A stretch of 64,000 nucleotides of DNA from Streptomyces sp. 2114.4. GTDB taxonomy: Bacteria; Actinomycetota; Actinomycetes; Streptomycetales; Streptomycetaceae. The notes under the pieces were generated by a model. The model was given only the letters and a program-made list of their open reading frames with translations. It had not been told where the DNA came from and ran no database searches. The position numbers were made by a program, and so were the translations under genes. Positions 18,869-28,040 of this stretch are shown here, piece after piece (position 1 is the stretch's first letter; the number at the start of each line of letters is the position of its first letter). The DNA lies in the NCBI RefSeq assembly GCF_900187385.1, contig NZ_FYEY01000001.1, positions 1,984,001 through 2,048,000 on the forward strand, written 5' to 3'.

Positions 18869-20674
18869 TCATCCCTGGTGGTTCGGCTGCGGTGACTGCT
18901 GCGACTGCTGTGACTTCAGCGAGCCCTCGATGGCATCGCGCAGCACCTGGCGGTCGTCGAAGGGGCGTACCACTCCGGCGATGTCCTGGCCCTGCTCGTG
19001 GCCCTTGCCCGCGACGATCACGGTGTCGCCGGGCTCGGCGCGGGCGACGGCGGCAGCGATGGCGGTGGCCCGCTCTTCCTCGACCAGCACCGTGCCGCGT
19101 TCGTGGATGGGGACCTCCGCGGCCCCCGCGAGCATGGTGGCGAGGATCGAGAGCGGGTCCTCGCCACGCGGGTTGTCGGAGGTCAGGATGGCCGTGTCGG
19201 CGAGCCGGGCCACCGCGGCGCCCATCGGGCCGCGCTTGTGCGGGTCGCGGTCGCCGCCGCAGCCGAGGACGGCGTGCAGCTTGCCGTCGGTGACCTTGCG
19301 CAGCGCGCGCAGAACCGATTCGACGGCGTCGGTCTTGTGGGCGTAGTCGACGACCGCCAGGTAGGGCTGGCCGGCGTCGATGCGCTCCAGGCGGCCGGGG
19401 ACACCGGGCACCGCGGCGACGCCGTCGGCCGCGGTCTGCGGGTCGATGCCGGCGACGACCAGCGAGACGATCGCGGCGAGCGCGTTGGCGACGTTGAACG
19501 GGCCGGCGATCGGCGAGGCTGCGCGCAGGGTCCGGCCGTCCGGGCCGTGCACGGTGAAGGTCGAGCCGAGCGCGCCGACCTCGACGTCCGAGGCCCGCCA
19601 GTCGGCGTCCGGGTGGCCCTCGGCGGAGAAGGTGGTGACCGGTACCTCGGACTCGCCCTCGGCCAGCCGCTTGCCGTACTCGTCGTCGAGGTTGACGACG
19701 CCGGCCCGGCTGCGGGCCTTGGTGAACAGCTGGGCCTTGGCCTGGAAGTAGTCCTCCATCCCGGAGTGGAACTCCATGTGCTCCGGGCTGAGGTTGTTGA
19801 AGATCGCGACGTCGAAGACGCAGCCGTCGACCCGGCCGAGGACCAGGGCATGGCTGGAGACCTCCATGGCCACGGCGCGGACGCCGCGCTCGCGCATCAC
19901 GGCGAACAGCGCCTGCAGGTCGGTGGCCTCGGGGGTGGTGCGCTCGGACTTGATCCGCTCGTCGCCGATACGGGTCTCGACGGTGCCGATCAGGCCGGTG
20001 AGCCCCCCGTCGGCGCGCTTCGCGGCGGCCGCCCGCAGCCCGCCCTCGATGAGGTAGGCGGTGGTGGTCTTGCCGGAGGTACCGGTGATGCCGATCTGGA
20101 GCAGGTCCTCGCCCGGCGCACCGTAGATCGAGACGGCCAGGGAGCCCATCCGGGCGCGCGGGTTCTCGACGACGAGGGCCGGCAGGCCGGTCGCCGCGGC
20201 GCGCTCGGCGCCCGACGGGTCGGTCAGGATCGCCGCGGCGCCGAGGTCGGCGGCCTGGGCGACGAAGTCGGCGCCGTGCAGACGGGCGCCGGGCAGCGCG
20301 GCATAGACGTCGCCGGGGCGGACCGCACGGGAGTCATGGGTGATGCCGGTGACCATCACTGGCTGCGCGGCGGCAGCCGCTCCGGTGGAGCCGGTGCCTG
20401 CACCGGGCTGGCCGGGTTCCGGGGCGGGGCATCCCAGCTGCTCGGCGAGGTCCGCCAGGGGGGTGGGGCGGACCGTTTCAGGGCGCGGGGCTCCCGGATA
20501 CGTGCCGGGCCCGCCCTTCTCGGCGTGCTGGGCTTTCGGGGACTGATCAGCGTGTGACACGGCGGTGAGCGTACCGGGCACCACCGGCCCGGGGCGAAGT
20601 GAGGGCCGTGGGGAGGAGCAGTTTCCCGCGACGGGGGTGCCGTCGGGGGTGCCGTCGGGAGTGATGGTCGTCAC
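18869..20674 (-). CDS. murE: UDP-MurNAc-dipeptide:diaminopimelate ligase MurE
   Basis: Adds diaminopimelate as the third stem-peptide residue. Motifs: [21 protein letters not shown] loop GITGTSGKTTTAYLIEGG, TTPEATDLQ, and the DAP-specificity motif DNPR (TSDNPRGEDPL) rather than the Lys-enzyme version. At 601 residues it is longer than usual because of an unconserved Pro/Gly-rich N-terminus of about 75 residues; if the start is further downstream (for example GTG at about 20560, giving MSHADQSPK) the length is closer to normal. It lies 18 bp downstream of ftsI. Confidence 0.95.
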   Translation of the reverse strand: MTTITPDGTPDGTPVAGNCSSPRPSLRPGPVVPGTLTAVSHADQSPKAQHAEKGGPGTYPGAPRPETVRPTPLADLAEQLGCPAPEPGQPGAGTGSTGAAAAAQPVMVTGITHDSRAVRPGDVYAALPGARLHGADFVAQAADLGAAAILTDPSGAERAAATGLPALVVENPRARMGSLAVSIYGAPGEDLLQIGITGTSGKTTTAYLIEGGLRAAAAKRADGGLTGLIGTVETRIGDERIKSERTTPEATDLQALFAVMRERGVRAVAMEVSSHALVLGRVDGCVFDVAIFNNLSPEHMEFHSGMEDYFQAKAQLFTKARSRAGVVNLDDEYGKRLAEGESEVPVTTFSAEGHPDADWRASDVEVGALGSTFTVHGPDGRTLRAASPIAGPFNVANALAAIVSLVVAGIDPQTAADGVAAVPGVPGRLERIDAGQPYLAVVDYAHKTDAVESVLRALRKVTDGKLHAVLGCGGDRDPHKRGPMGAAVARLADTAILTSDNPRGEDPLSILATMLAGAAEVPIHERGTVLVEEERATAIAAAVARAEPGDTVIVAGKGHEQGQDIAGVVRPFDDRQVLRDAIEGSLKSQQSQQSPQPNHQG

Positions 20675-20692
20675 GGCGGAATTGCCTCGATT

Positions 20693-22684
20693 TCATTGGC
20701 CTGGCGTGAAGGTGACCGGCAGCCGCGGGGGCTTGGCACCGGTCGGCGGGACCTGGAGGGTTTTCAGCGCGAAGGCCATGACCTGCTGGTAGATCGGGCC
20801 ACAGACCTGGCCGCCGAAGTAGCTGCCCGTGGTGGGGTTCTGCACGGCGCAGTAGACCGTGATGCGGGGCTTGTCCGCGGGTGCGAAGCCGGCGAAGGAC
20901 GCGGTGTAGCCGTGGTAGCGGCCGGTTTGGGGGTCCACCCGGTTGGACGTTCCGGTTTTGCCGCCGACGCGGTAGCCGTCGATCTTCGCCTTCGCTCCGG
21001 TGCCCTCCTCGTCGTCGACCACCGATTCGAGCATGGTGGCGAGGGTGCGCGCGGTCTTGGGGCTGACCACGCGGTCCCTGCCGGGCTTGGGCGCCGGTGC
21101 GTAGTGGCCGTCGGGTCCGGTGCTGCCGCGGACCAGTGTGGGGGCGATGCGCTCGCCCCCATTGGCGATCGTGGAGTACACCGAGGCGGCCTGTACGGCG
21201 TTGAGGGACAGTCCCTGGCCGAACGGGATGGTGAACTGCTGTGAGGTGTTCCAGTCCTGCGGCTTGGCCAGGATGCCGTCGGTCTCCCCGGGGAAGCCGA
21301 GGCCGGTCGGCTTCCCGATACCGAACTTCCGCAGGTAGGAGTAGAGGACCTGGTTGGCCTGGGCCTGGGTCTTGCCGAGCTGGCCGGCGGCGAGGATCGT
21401 GCCGATGTTGCTGGACTTGGCGAGCACGCCGTTGAGCGTCAGATGCCAGGTGGCGTGGTCGACGTCGTCCGCGAACAGCCGGTCGCCGCGGTGCAGCCGG
21501 TTGGGCACGGTGACGCGGGTGGCGGACGTGGCGACGCCCTCCTCCAGGACGGCGGCCATCGACATCAGCTTGCTGGTGGACCCCGGCTCGAAGGCGTCGG
21601 ACAGCGCGGCGTTGCCCAGTGCCTCCGGATCGGCCTTCGACACCTCGTTGGGGTCGAACCCGGGCGCGTTGGCGAGCGCCAGGATCTCTCCGGTACGGGT
21701 GTCCTGGACGACGACGTAGCCGCGGTCGGCGTTCGACCTGGCGACCTGCTCGGTGATGGCCTGCTGGGCGGCCCACTGGATGTCGCGGTCGAGGGTGAGC
21801 TCGACGTCGCTGCCGGGGACGGCGGGGTGTTCCTGGGTGTCGGCGGTGGGCACCCGGCGGCCGCCGGACTGGGCGTAGACGAGCTTGCCGTCCTTGCCCG
21901 CCAGCTGCTTGTTCAGCAGCGCCTCCAGGCCGCCGCCGCCCTTGCCTGCCCCGTTGACGAAGCCGAGGACGCCGGAGGCGAGGTCCTTGTTGGGGTAGAG
22001 ACGCTTGCTGTGCTTGTCGGCGAAGATCCCGACCAGGACGTCGGGGCGGGGCGCGCTCTTGGGGGCGGCGGCCGCCTTGGCGTCGAGGCCGGCGCGCAGG
22101 TCCTTGATCCGCTTCCAGACCTGCGGGGTGCGCTGCCGGGCGAGCAGGACGTAGCGCGCCGTGGGCTGGTCGAGCTTGGCGGCGAGGGTGGCCTTGTCCT
22201 CGCCGAGGATCGGCGCGAGCAGCGCGGCGGCCCGCTGCGGGGCGTCGTGGATCTTGGTCTTGGCGGGCGCCAGCAGGCTCGGGTCGGCGGTGATGTCGTA
22301 CGCGTCGACGGTGGTGGCGAGGTCCACGCCGTTGCGGTCGGTGATCGCACCGCGCTCGGCGGCCAGCTTGACCGGTACATAGCGGTTCTCGTTGGCCTTG
22401 GCGGCGAACGCCCCGGCGTCCACGGCCTGCACCTGGAAGAGGCGTACGACGAAGACCAGCATCACCAGCGTCAGCGCGAGGGAGACCAGCCGCAGCCGGG
22501 GGCGCGGGCTGCCCAGGCGGAGCGCCGGGGACCCCGGGCGGGGGCGCACGGGGCGGCGGGCGGGGGGCCGGGGGCCCGGCCGGGGCGCGGGGCGTCCGGC
22601 GGGCGGGCGGCCGCCCCGGCCACCGGCCTGGCCGCCGCGCTGTGCGGGGCGCGGCACCCGGCGGGGGTCCCTGGGCTCGGTCAT
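20693..22684 (-). CDS. ftsI: septal class B penicillin-binding protein FtsI/PBP3
   Basis: D,D-transpeptidase crosslinking septal peptidoglycan. The 663-residue product has a Gly/Arg/Pro-rich cytosolic tail of about 55 residues, one signal-anchor helix (about 65-85), and a PBP dimerisation domain. The transpeptidase domain has active-site STSK (Ser369, Lys372 by codon count), SSN (LAKSSNIG) and KTG (GGKTGTSNRV). No PASTA repeats are visible. It lies 7 bp downstream of ftsL. Partner polymerase: FtsW, encoded in the same block. Confidence 0.97.
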   Translation of the reverse strand: MTEPRDPRRVPRPAQRGGQAGGRGGRPPAGRPAPRPGPRPPARRPVRPRPGSPALRLGSPRPRLRLVSLALTLVMLVFVVRLFQVQAVDAGAFAAKANENRYVPVKLAAERGAITDRNGVDLATTVDAYDITADPSLLAPAKTKIHDAPQRAAALLAPILGEDKATLAAKLDQPTARYVLLARQRTPQVWKRIKDLRAGLDAKAAAAPKSAPRPDVLVGIFADKHSKRLYPNKDLASGVLGFVNGAGKGGGGLEALLNKQLAGKDGKLVYAQSGGRRVPTADTQEHPAVPGSDVELTLDRDIQWAAQQAITEQVARSNADRGYVVVQDTRTGEILALANAPGFDPNEVSKADPEALGNAALSDAFEPGSTSKLMSMAAVLEEGVATSATRVTVPNRLHRGDRLFADDVDHATWHLTLNGVLAKSSNIGTILAAGQLGKTQAQANQVLYSYLRKFGIGKPTGLGFPGETDGILAKPQDWNTSQQFTIPFGQGLSLNAVQAASVYSTIANGGERIAPTLVRGSTGPDGHYAPAPKPGRDRVVSPKTARTLATMLESVVDDEEGTGAKAKIDGYRVGGKTGTSNRVDPQTGRYHGYTASFAGFAPADKPRITVYCAVQNPTTGSYFGGQVCGPIYQQVMAFALKTLQVPPTGAKPPRLPVTFTPGQ

Positions 22685-22691
22685 GCCGCGC

Positions 22692-23174
22692 TCACCTGCC
22701 GGAGGTCGTCGGGGGGAGGGCGGCCGGGGCGGCCGGGGCCCGGTGGCCGGCCGCGCTCGTTGCCGACGGCTCGGCGGACGTGCTCAGCGGCGCCCCGTTC
22801 GAGGTGGCCGGGCCCGTCCTGCCGCGGACGGTGCCGTCCGGGAGCAGGAAGGCGGGGCTGCCGCCCGGCACCATGCCCAGTCGGCGGGCCCGCCGCTCCA
22901 GCGCGCCCGGGGCGGAGTACGCGTCCACGTCCTGCTGCAGCGCCTGCTGCTCGTCCGTCAGCTCGTCGGTCTTCTTCTCCAGCTTGCTCAGCTCGAACGA
23001 CCCCTGGTTGAGGGCGGAGTTGAGCAGCAGCAGGGTGATCAGGCCGGAGCCGAGCAGGACGACGATGAGGACCACGAAGGGCGTGCGGGCCGCGGTGCCG
23101 GCGGACCCGGCGCCGGAGGGGAACAGCGCGGCCAGGCGTTTCTGCCTGCCGCGCGGCCGCCCCTGGCCTTTCAT
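22692..23174 (-). CDS. ftsL: divisome protein FtsL
   Basis: Small bitopic protein of the FtsQ/FtsL/DivIC subcomplex. The 160-residue product has a basic N-terminus, one transmembrane helix (about residues 31-53, [19 protein letters not shown]), a coiled-coil stretch ([20 protein letters not shown]) and an Ala/Pro/Ser-rich tail. The assignment rests on topology, length and position, since FtsL sequences diverge widely. The ATG overlaps the rsmH stop codon (ATGA), implying coupled translation. Confidence 0.92.
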   Translation of the reverse strand: MKGQGRPRGRQKRLAALFPSGAGSAGTAARTPFVVLIVVLLGSGLITLLLLNSALNQGSFELSKLEKKTDELTDEQQALQQDVDAYSAPGALERRARRLGMVPGGSPAFLLPDGTVRGRTGPATSNGAPLSTSAEPSATSAAGHRAPAAPAALPPTTSGR

Positions 23175-24139
23175 GCGGTGTCCTCGACGTTCTCGCGGAT
23201 ACGCTCCGCGCCGCGCAGCCGGGCGGGGGCGGCCCGGCGGTTCTCGGCGACCTCCTCCTCCGTGGGGAGTTCGGCGCCGCGGGTCAGCAGCCTGAGCCGG
23301 GGCTGGTAGCGCTCGGGGACGACCGGCAGTCCGGCGGGCGCCGTATTGGCCGCTCCGGCCGCGAAGACCTGTTTGACCAGCCGGTCCTCCAGCGAGTGGT
23401 AGGAGAGTACGGCGATCCGGCCGCCCACGGCGAGCGCCTTCACGGCGGCCGGGACGGCGCGCTCGACGCTGGCCAGCTCACCGTTGACCTCGATGCGCAG
23501 CGCCTGGAAGGTGCGCTTGGCAGGGTTGCCGCCGGTGCGCTTGGCGGCCTGCGGCAGCGCGTCCCGGATCAGCTCGACCAGCCGCGCGCTGTTGGTGAAC
23601 GGCTCCTTGGCGCGCTCCCGGACGACGGCCTCGACGATCCGCTTGGCCTGCTTCTCCTCCCCGTAGGAGCGCAGGATCCGCACCAGCTCACCGGGCGCAT
23701 AGGTGTTGAGGACATCCGCTGCGCTGATGCCGGTCGTCTGGTCCATCCGCATGTCCAGCGGGGCGTCCTGCGCATACGCGAAGCCGCGGTCGGCCTCGTC
23801 GAGCTGCATGGAGGACACCCCGAGGTCGAACAGGACGCCCTGGACGCGGGGGGTGCCGAGACGGTCGAGGACCTCGGGGAGCTCGTCGTAGACGGCGTGC
23901 ACCAGGGTGGCGCGCTCTCCGTAGGGGGCGAGCCGTTCGCCGGCGAGCTTCAGGGCCGAGGGGTCACGGTCGAGGGCGATCAGCCGGGCGGCCGGGAAGG
24001 TGGCGAGCAGCGCCTCGCTGTGTCCTCCGAGGCCGAGCGTGCAGTCGACGACGACCGCGCCGGGCTCGGCGAGGGCGGGGGCGAGCATGTCCAGGCACCG
24101 CTGGAGCATGACGGGGACGTGGCGAGTGCTGTTGGTCAT
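23171..24139 (-). CDS. rsmH: 16S rRNA (cytosine-1402-N4)-methyltransferase RsmH
   Basis: AdoMet-dependent enzyme (formerly MraW) methylating C1402 of 16S rRNA. Motifs: [29 protein letters not shown] (AdoMet site), [20 protein letters not shown] and [15 protein letters not shown] chose the ATG at 24139 (322 residues) because family N-termini begin close to TRHVPV. A GTG at 24187 preceded by AGGAAG would add 16 Arg-rich residues. The ATG overlaps the stop codon of a small upstream ORF. It is the first enzyme gene of the dcw block. Confidence 0.96.
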   Translation of the reverse strand: MTNSTRHVPVMLQRCLDMLAPALAEPGAVVVDCTLGLGGHSEALLATFPAARLIALDRDPSALKLAGERLAPYGERATLVHAVYDELPEVLDRLGTPRVQGVLFDLGVSSMQLDEADRGFAYAQDAPLDMRMDQTTGISAADVLNTYAPGELVRILRSYGEEKQAKRIVEAVVRERAKEPFTNSARLVELIRDALPQAAKRTGGNPAKRTFQALRIEVNGELASVERAVPAAVKALAVGGRIAVLSYHSLEDRLVKQVFAAGAANTAPAGLPVVPERYQPRLRLLTRGAELPTEEEVAENRRAAPARLRGAERIRENVEDTA

Positions 24140-24219
24140 GCGACGGCCCCGCTGCGCTCGGCCCGCCTGCGGGCGCCGTGTGCGCACCGCTTCCTGAATC
24201 GCTCGCTACGCTCGCTCAT
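24136..24219 (-). CDS. possible 27-residue leader ORF (MSERSER type) coupled to rsmH
   Basis: The ATG at 24219 has GGAAGG three bases upstream. The frame encodes a 27-residue Arg/Ser/Glu-rich peptide starting [11 protein letters not shown] and ends in TGA at 24138-24136, overlapping the rsmH ATG as ATGA. The GAGCGAGCGTAGCGAGCG stretch that encodes its start is a self-complementary repeat common in Streptomyces genomes, so the peptide may be incidental. Its likely role, if any, is to deliver ribosomes to rsmH by translational coupling. Confidence 0.4.
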   Translation of the reverse strand: MSERSERFRKRCAHGARRRAERSGAVA

Positions 24220-24646
24220 GTGCCTTCCGATGGGCTGGGCGGCAGGTGGGGCCCCGGCCGCTGGCTGGGGGATGCCGCACGTACCGCTTGGTCCCCGCCC
24301 GCTCTGAAGGGGAAGTGGCCCTCCGGCGACGGGGAAGTGACGTCGGAAGACCATGGGAGCGGGAGGAGGCCGAGCCGTACGTACGACGCGCGCACGCGAG
24401 GAATTCCGGTATCCAAGGAGAGCGTCACGCCTCCCACTTCGCGCCACTTTAGTCCACCGGTCGCCCCGGTCAATCAACCGGTTCCGCGCGTCCTGCGACG
24501 GCTTTCGCGCCGCCTTCGCCGCGGGCTTCTCACCCGGACGGCGGCGCCCCGGACGACCCTGTGGATTACCTCACATGGAGTGACGTTGCCCCCTATGCCC
24601 GGCCTCTCATGCGGGCGGAGCGGCAGGCGGCGATTACCGTGAATCC
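24220..24646. other. divergent intergenic region, dcw block / carbonic anhydrase
   Basis: About 430 bp with no gene I can support. It must hold the dcw promoter on the minus strand and the carbonic anhydrase promoter on the plus strand. Near the plus-strand gene, TACCGT (24635-24640) lies only 6 nt before the ATG and no Shine-Dalgarno sequence is present, suggesting a leaderless transcript. No mraZ gene or MraZ-like repeated box is visible. Confidence 0.5.
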
Positions 24647-25207
24647 ATGCCCATACCTGCATCGCAGCCGCTGCCCTCGTCCGCCGACAGTGCCGGCGAC
24701 CGTGCCGGTGACACCGTCACGGACGGTCTCGTCGAGGCGAACCGGCGCTACGCCGAAGCCTTCACCGACCCCGGGATGGACGCCCGGCCCGTCCAAAAGG
24801 TCGCCGTCGTGGCCTGTATGGACGCCCGACTCGACCTGCACAAGGCACTCGGCCTCGAACTCGGCGACTGCCACACCATCCGCAATGCCGGCGGGGTGGT
24901 CACCGACGACATCATCCGGTCCCTGACCATCAGCCAGCGTGCCCTGGGCACCCGCTCGGTCGTCCTCATCCACCACACCGGCTGCGGTCTGCTCAGCCTG
25001 ACCGAGGACTTCCGCCACGACCTGGCGGCCGAGGTCGGACAGCGTCCCACCTGGGCGGTCGAGGCCTTCAAGGACCTCGACGAGGACGTACGGCAGTCCA
25101 TGGAGCGGGTGCGCACCTCGCCCTTCCTCCTGCACACCGACGATGTCCGCGGCTTTGTCTTCGACGTGACCACCGGACTGCTGCGGGAGATCGATCCGCA
25201 GCGCTGA
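24647..25207 (+). CDS. beta-class carbonic anhydrase
   Basis: Interconverts CO2 and bicarbonate. The 186-residue product shows the beta-class zinc site: Cys57 with the Asp59/Arg61 pair in VACMDARLD, and His110/Cys113 in HHTGCGLL. RNAGGVVTDDIIRSL is also conserved. The start is an ATG without a clear ribosome-binding site. It is transcribed away from the dcw block and is monocistronic by spacing (232 bp to moxR). A supply of bicarbonate for carboxylases is the usual role. Confidence 0.93.
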   Translation: MPIPASQPLPSSADSAGDRAGDTVTDGLVEANRRYAEAFTDPGMDARPVQKVAVVACMDARLDLHKALGLELGDCHTIRNAGGVVTDDIIRSLTISQRALGTRSVVLIHHTGCGLLSLTEDFRHDLAAEVGQRPTWAVEAFKDLDEDVRQSMERVRTSPFLLHTDDVRGFVFDVTTGLLREIDPQR

Positions 25208-25439
25208 CACACCCCGGCCCCGGCCTCCCTGACGTGCGAACGGGAACGAAAAGTCGCATTCGTCACGAAGGTCGGGGCCTATCCTTGTGAGTTATCCACA
25301 GGTCATGACGCGAAGCCGCGCGGGCGGCAAGAATGCGGGGGTGACGTCGTTCCGGCGGTGGCCGGGTGCGACGCCACATTCGGGGTGGGCCGGTCCGCAA
25401 GGGGGCACCGGCCCGTAGTGCGGGGCCGAGGAGGGCCGA

Positions 25440-26531
25440 GTGACGGCGTATGACGAACGAGCGAGCCTTGGGGGTCCCCCCGCGTACGGGGGTCCCCCCG
25501 CCCGAGCGGAGCCGAGAGTGGGGGAACAGCCGGGCGTAGGGGGAGATCTGATCACCACCGCGGAGCGTGTGCACCGGTCGGTGGAGGGCGTGATCGAGGG
25601 CAAGCCGGAGGTCGTACGGCTCGCGCTGACCGTGCTGCTGGCCGAGGGGCACCTGCTGATCGAGGATGTGCCCGGCGTCGGCAAGACCATGCTCGCCAAG
25701 GCACTCGCCCGCTCGATCGACTGCTCGGTGCGTCGCATCCAGTTCACGCCCGACCTGCTGCCCTCCGACATCACGGGCGTCAGCATCTTCGACCAGCAGC
25801 AGCGGGAATTCGAGTTCAAGCCCGGCGCGATCTTCTCCCAGATCGTGATCGGCGACGAGATCAACCGCGCCTCACCCAAGACCCAGTCGGCGCTCCTGGA
25901 GTCCATGGAGGAGCGCCAGGTCACGATGGACGGGCAGACCTACGAGCTCCCCAACCCGTTCATGGTGGTCGCCACCCAGAACCCGGTCGAGATGGAGGGC
26001 ACCTACCCCCTCCCCGAGGCCCAGCGGGACCGCTTCATGGCGCGGGTGTCCATCGGCTATCCGAGCCCGTCGGCCGAACTGCAGATGCTGGATGTGCACG
26101 GCGGTGCCTCACCGCTCGACGACCTCCAGCCGGTGGCGCACGCCCACGAGATCGTGAAGCTGATCGAGGCGGTGCGCACGGTCCATGTCGCCGAAACCGT
26201 GCGCAGATACACCGTGGACCTGGTGGCGGCCACCCGCAGCCACCCCGAGCTGCGGCTCGGCGCCTCACCGCGGGCGACCCTGCATCTGCTGCGCGCCGCC
26301 AAGGCCTCGGCCGCGCTCCTGGGGCGGGAGTACGTCCTCCCGGACGACGTCCAGTCGCTGGCGGTGGCGGTGCTCGCGCACCGGCTGCTGCCCACCGCCC
26401 AGGCCCAGTTGAACCGCCGGACGGCCGAACAGATCGTGCTGGAGATCCTGCGGCGCGTCCCGGTCCCCGATCCGTCCGCGCAGGCCTGGCGGACACCCGG
26501 CCAGCAGCCGCCCGGCGTACGGGGGTTGTGA
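25440..26531 (+). CDS. MoxR-family AAA+ ATPase
   Basis: A 363-residue AAA+ ATPase of the MoxR type, chaperone-like proteins that usually partner with a DUF58 or VWA protein. Walker A is EDVPGVGKTMLAKA, Walker B VIGDEINRA, sensor 1 ATQNPVEMEGTYPLPEAQRDRF, and a C-terminal lid domain (AAA_lid_2) follows. GTG start behind GAGGAGGG. Residues about 11-29 (GGPPAYGGPPARAEPRVGE) are encoded by a Streptomyces palindromic repeat rather than by family sequence. It overlaps the DUF58 gene by 4 bp (GTGA). Confidence 0.94.
   Translation: MTAYDERASLGGPPAYGGPPARAEPRVGEQPGVGGDLITTAERVHRSVEGVIEGKPEVVRLALTVLLAEGHLLIEDVPGVGKTMLAKALARSIDCSVRRIQFTPDLLPSDITGVSIFDQQQREFEFKPGAIFSQIVIGDEINRASPKTQSALLESMEERQVTMDGQTYELPNPFMVVATQNPVEMEGTYPLPEAQRDRFMARVSIGYPSPSAELQMLDVHGGASPLDDLQPVAHAHEIVKLIEAVRTVHVAETVRRYTVDLVAATRSHPELRLGASPRATLHLLRAAKASAALLGREYVLPDDVQSLAVAVLAHRLLPTAQAQLNRRTAEQIVLEILRRVPVPDPSAQAWRTPGQQPPGVRGL
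25470..25524 (+). repeat. palindromic GGGGGTCCCCCC repeat inside moxR 5' coding region
   Basis: GGGGGTCCCCCC occurs twice (25470-25481, 25488-25499), followed by GCCCGAGCGGAGCCGAGAG and GGGGG. This resembles a dispersed intergenic repeat I know from Streptomyces genomes. Here it lies in frame in the N-terminal extension of MoxR, upstream of the ATPase domain. Confidence 0.7.
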
Positions 26532-27913
26532 TGTCCGAGGGGGGCGGCGAGGGGACGGCGGAGCACCGCGGACTGCGGGCGGCCCTCGGGGGGCTGACGA
26601 CACGGGGCAGATCGTTCCTGGCGGCCGGGCTGGCGGCGGTGGCGTGCTCCTACCTCCTGGGACAGCCGGATCTGCTGCGGGTCGGTCTGCTGCTCGCGGC
26701 CCTCCCGCTGGTGTGCGTCCTGGTGCTGCACCGCACCCGCTACCGGGTCGCGGGCAGCCGTACGCTCTCCCCCGCCCGGGTGCCCGCGGCAGCCGAGTCC
26801 CGGGTCCGGCTGCGGATGGAGAACGTCTCGCGGCTGCCGACGGGCGTGCTGATGCTCCAGGACCGGGTGCCGTACGTCCTTGGCCCCCGGCCGCGCTTCG
26901 TCCTGGACCGCGTCGAGCCCGGCGGCCGCCGCGAGGTCTCCTACCGTGTCCGCGCCGACCTGCGCGGACACTATCCGCTGGGGCCGCTGCAACTACGGCT
27001 CTCCGATCCTTTCGGGATGTGCGAGCTGACCCGTTCGTTCAGCACCGTCGACACGCTGACGGTGGTGCCGCGGGTCGAACCGCTGCCGCCGGTGCGGCTG
27101 GGCGGGGAGGCCGCCGGATACGGCGACGGACGCCGGCGCTCCCTGGCGCTGGCCGGTGAGGACGACCTCATTCCCCGCGACTACCGGCACGGCGACGATC
27201 TGCGCCGGGTCCACTGGCGGTCCACCGCGCGCCACGGCGAGCTGATGGTCCGCAGGGAGGAGCAGCCGCAGAAGGCGCGCTGCACGGTCCTGCTCGACAC
27301 CCGCGCCGTCGCCCACCCGGGAGCGGGTCCCGACTCGGCCTTCGAGTGGGCAGTGGCGGGCGCCGCTTCGGCCGCGGTGCACCTGCTGGAGCGCGGCTTC
27401 TCGGTGCGGCTGCTGACCGACACCGGCACCTCGGTGCCCGGTCCCGACGGCGTCGGCGGCTTCGCGGGCGGCACCGAATCCGCCGACGCCGTGGGCCTGC
27501 TGCTGGACACCCTCGCGGTCGTGGACCACTCCGAGGCGGAGGGGCTGTCGGCGGCGTACGACGCCGTGCGCGGCGGCGACGAAGGCGTGCTGATCGCCTT
27601 CTTCGGCGATCTGGACGAGGAGCAGGCGGCGGTCGCCGGACGGATACGGCAGCGTTGCGGCGCGGCCGTCGCCTTCGTCCTGGACGGCGACGCCTGGGCG
27701 CGGGGCCCCGGGGGGATCAGATTCTCCGCCGGCCAGGTCCCGGTGGCCGAACGGGTGCAGCTGCTGCGCCGGGCGGGCTGGACGGCACTGCCGGTGACTC
27801 CAGGCGACGCGCTCGCCGACCTCTGGCGGGCGGCCGCGGACGGCGCCGGGGCGGAGCCCGGGCGGACGGCGGACGCGAGCGCGCCGGAGACGGTGGGCGG
27901 GGGCCGGTCGTGA
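26528..27913 (+). CDS. DUF58-domain membrane protein
   Basis: A 461-residue protein with two N-terminal transmembrane helices (about residues 27-70), a beta-rich region, and the DUF58 motif LIPRDYRHGDDLRRVHWRSTARHGELMVR, followed by a VWA-like fold. DUF58 proteins are almost always encoded with MoxR ATPases and transglutaminase-like membrane proteins, as here; their biochemical role is unsettled. The GTG at 26528 overlaps the moxR stop. 127 bp separate it from the transglutaminase gene. Confidence 0.9.
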   Translation: MMSEGGGEGTAEHRGLRAALGGLTTRGRSFLAAGLAAVACSYLLGQPDLLRVGLLLAALPLVCVLVLHRTRYRVAGSRTLSPARVPAAAESRVRLRMENVSRLPTGVLMLQDRVPYVLGPRPRFVLDRVEPGGRREVSYRVRADLRGHYPLGPLQLRLSDPFGMCELTRSFSTVDTLTVVPRVEPLPPVRLGGEAAGYGDGRRRSLALAGEDDLIPRDYRHGDDLRRVHWRSTARHGELMVRREEQPQKARCTVLLDTRAVAHPGAGPDSAFEWAVAGAASAAVHLLERGFSVRLLTDTGTSVPGPDGVGGFAGGTESADAVGLLLDTLAVVDHSEAEGLSAAYDAVRGGDEGVLIAFFGDLDEEQAAVAGRIRQRCGAAVAFVLDGDAWARGPGGIRFSAGQVPVAERVQLLRRAGWTALPVTPGDALADLWRAAADGAGAEPGRTADASAPETVGGGRS

Positions 27914-28040
27914 ACGGGGGCGTGGAGATCGTACGGGTGACGGACGAGCTGCCCGGGGGCGGGTGGCCGGGTGCGCCCCGTGGCCGGGTCGGCGGACCGT
28001 ACGGGCCATGCCCGGGTCCCGAGGGAAATGAGGCACGGGC

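Noticed and set aside
25243..25264. GGAAC-N14-GTC resembling an ECF sigma promoter before moxR
   Set aside because: Spacing between the elements is too short for known sigma-E or sigma-R type promoters.
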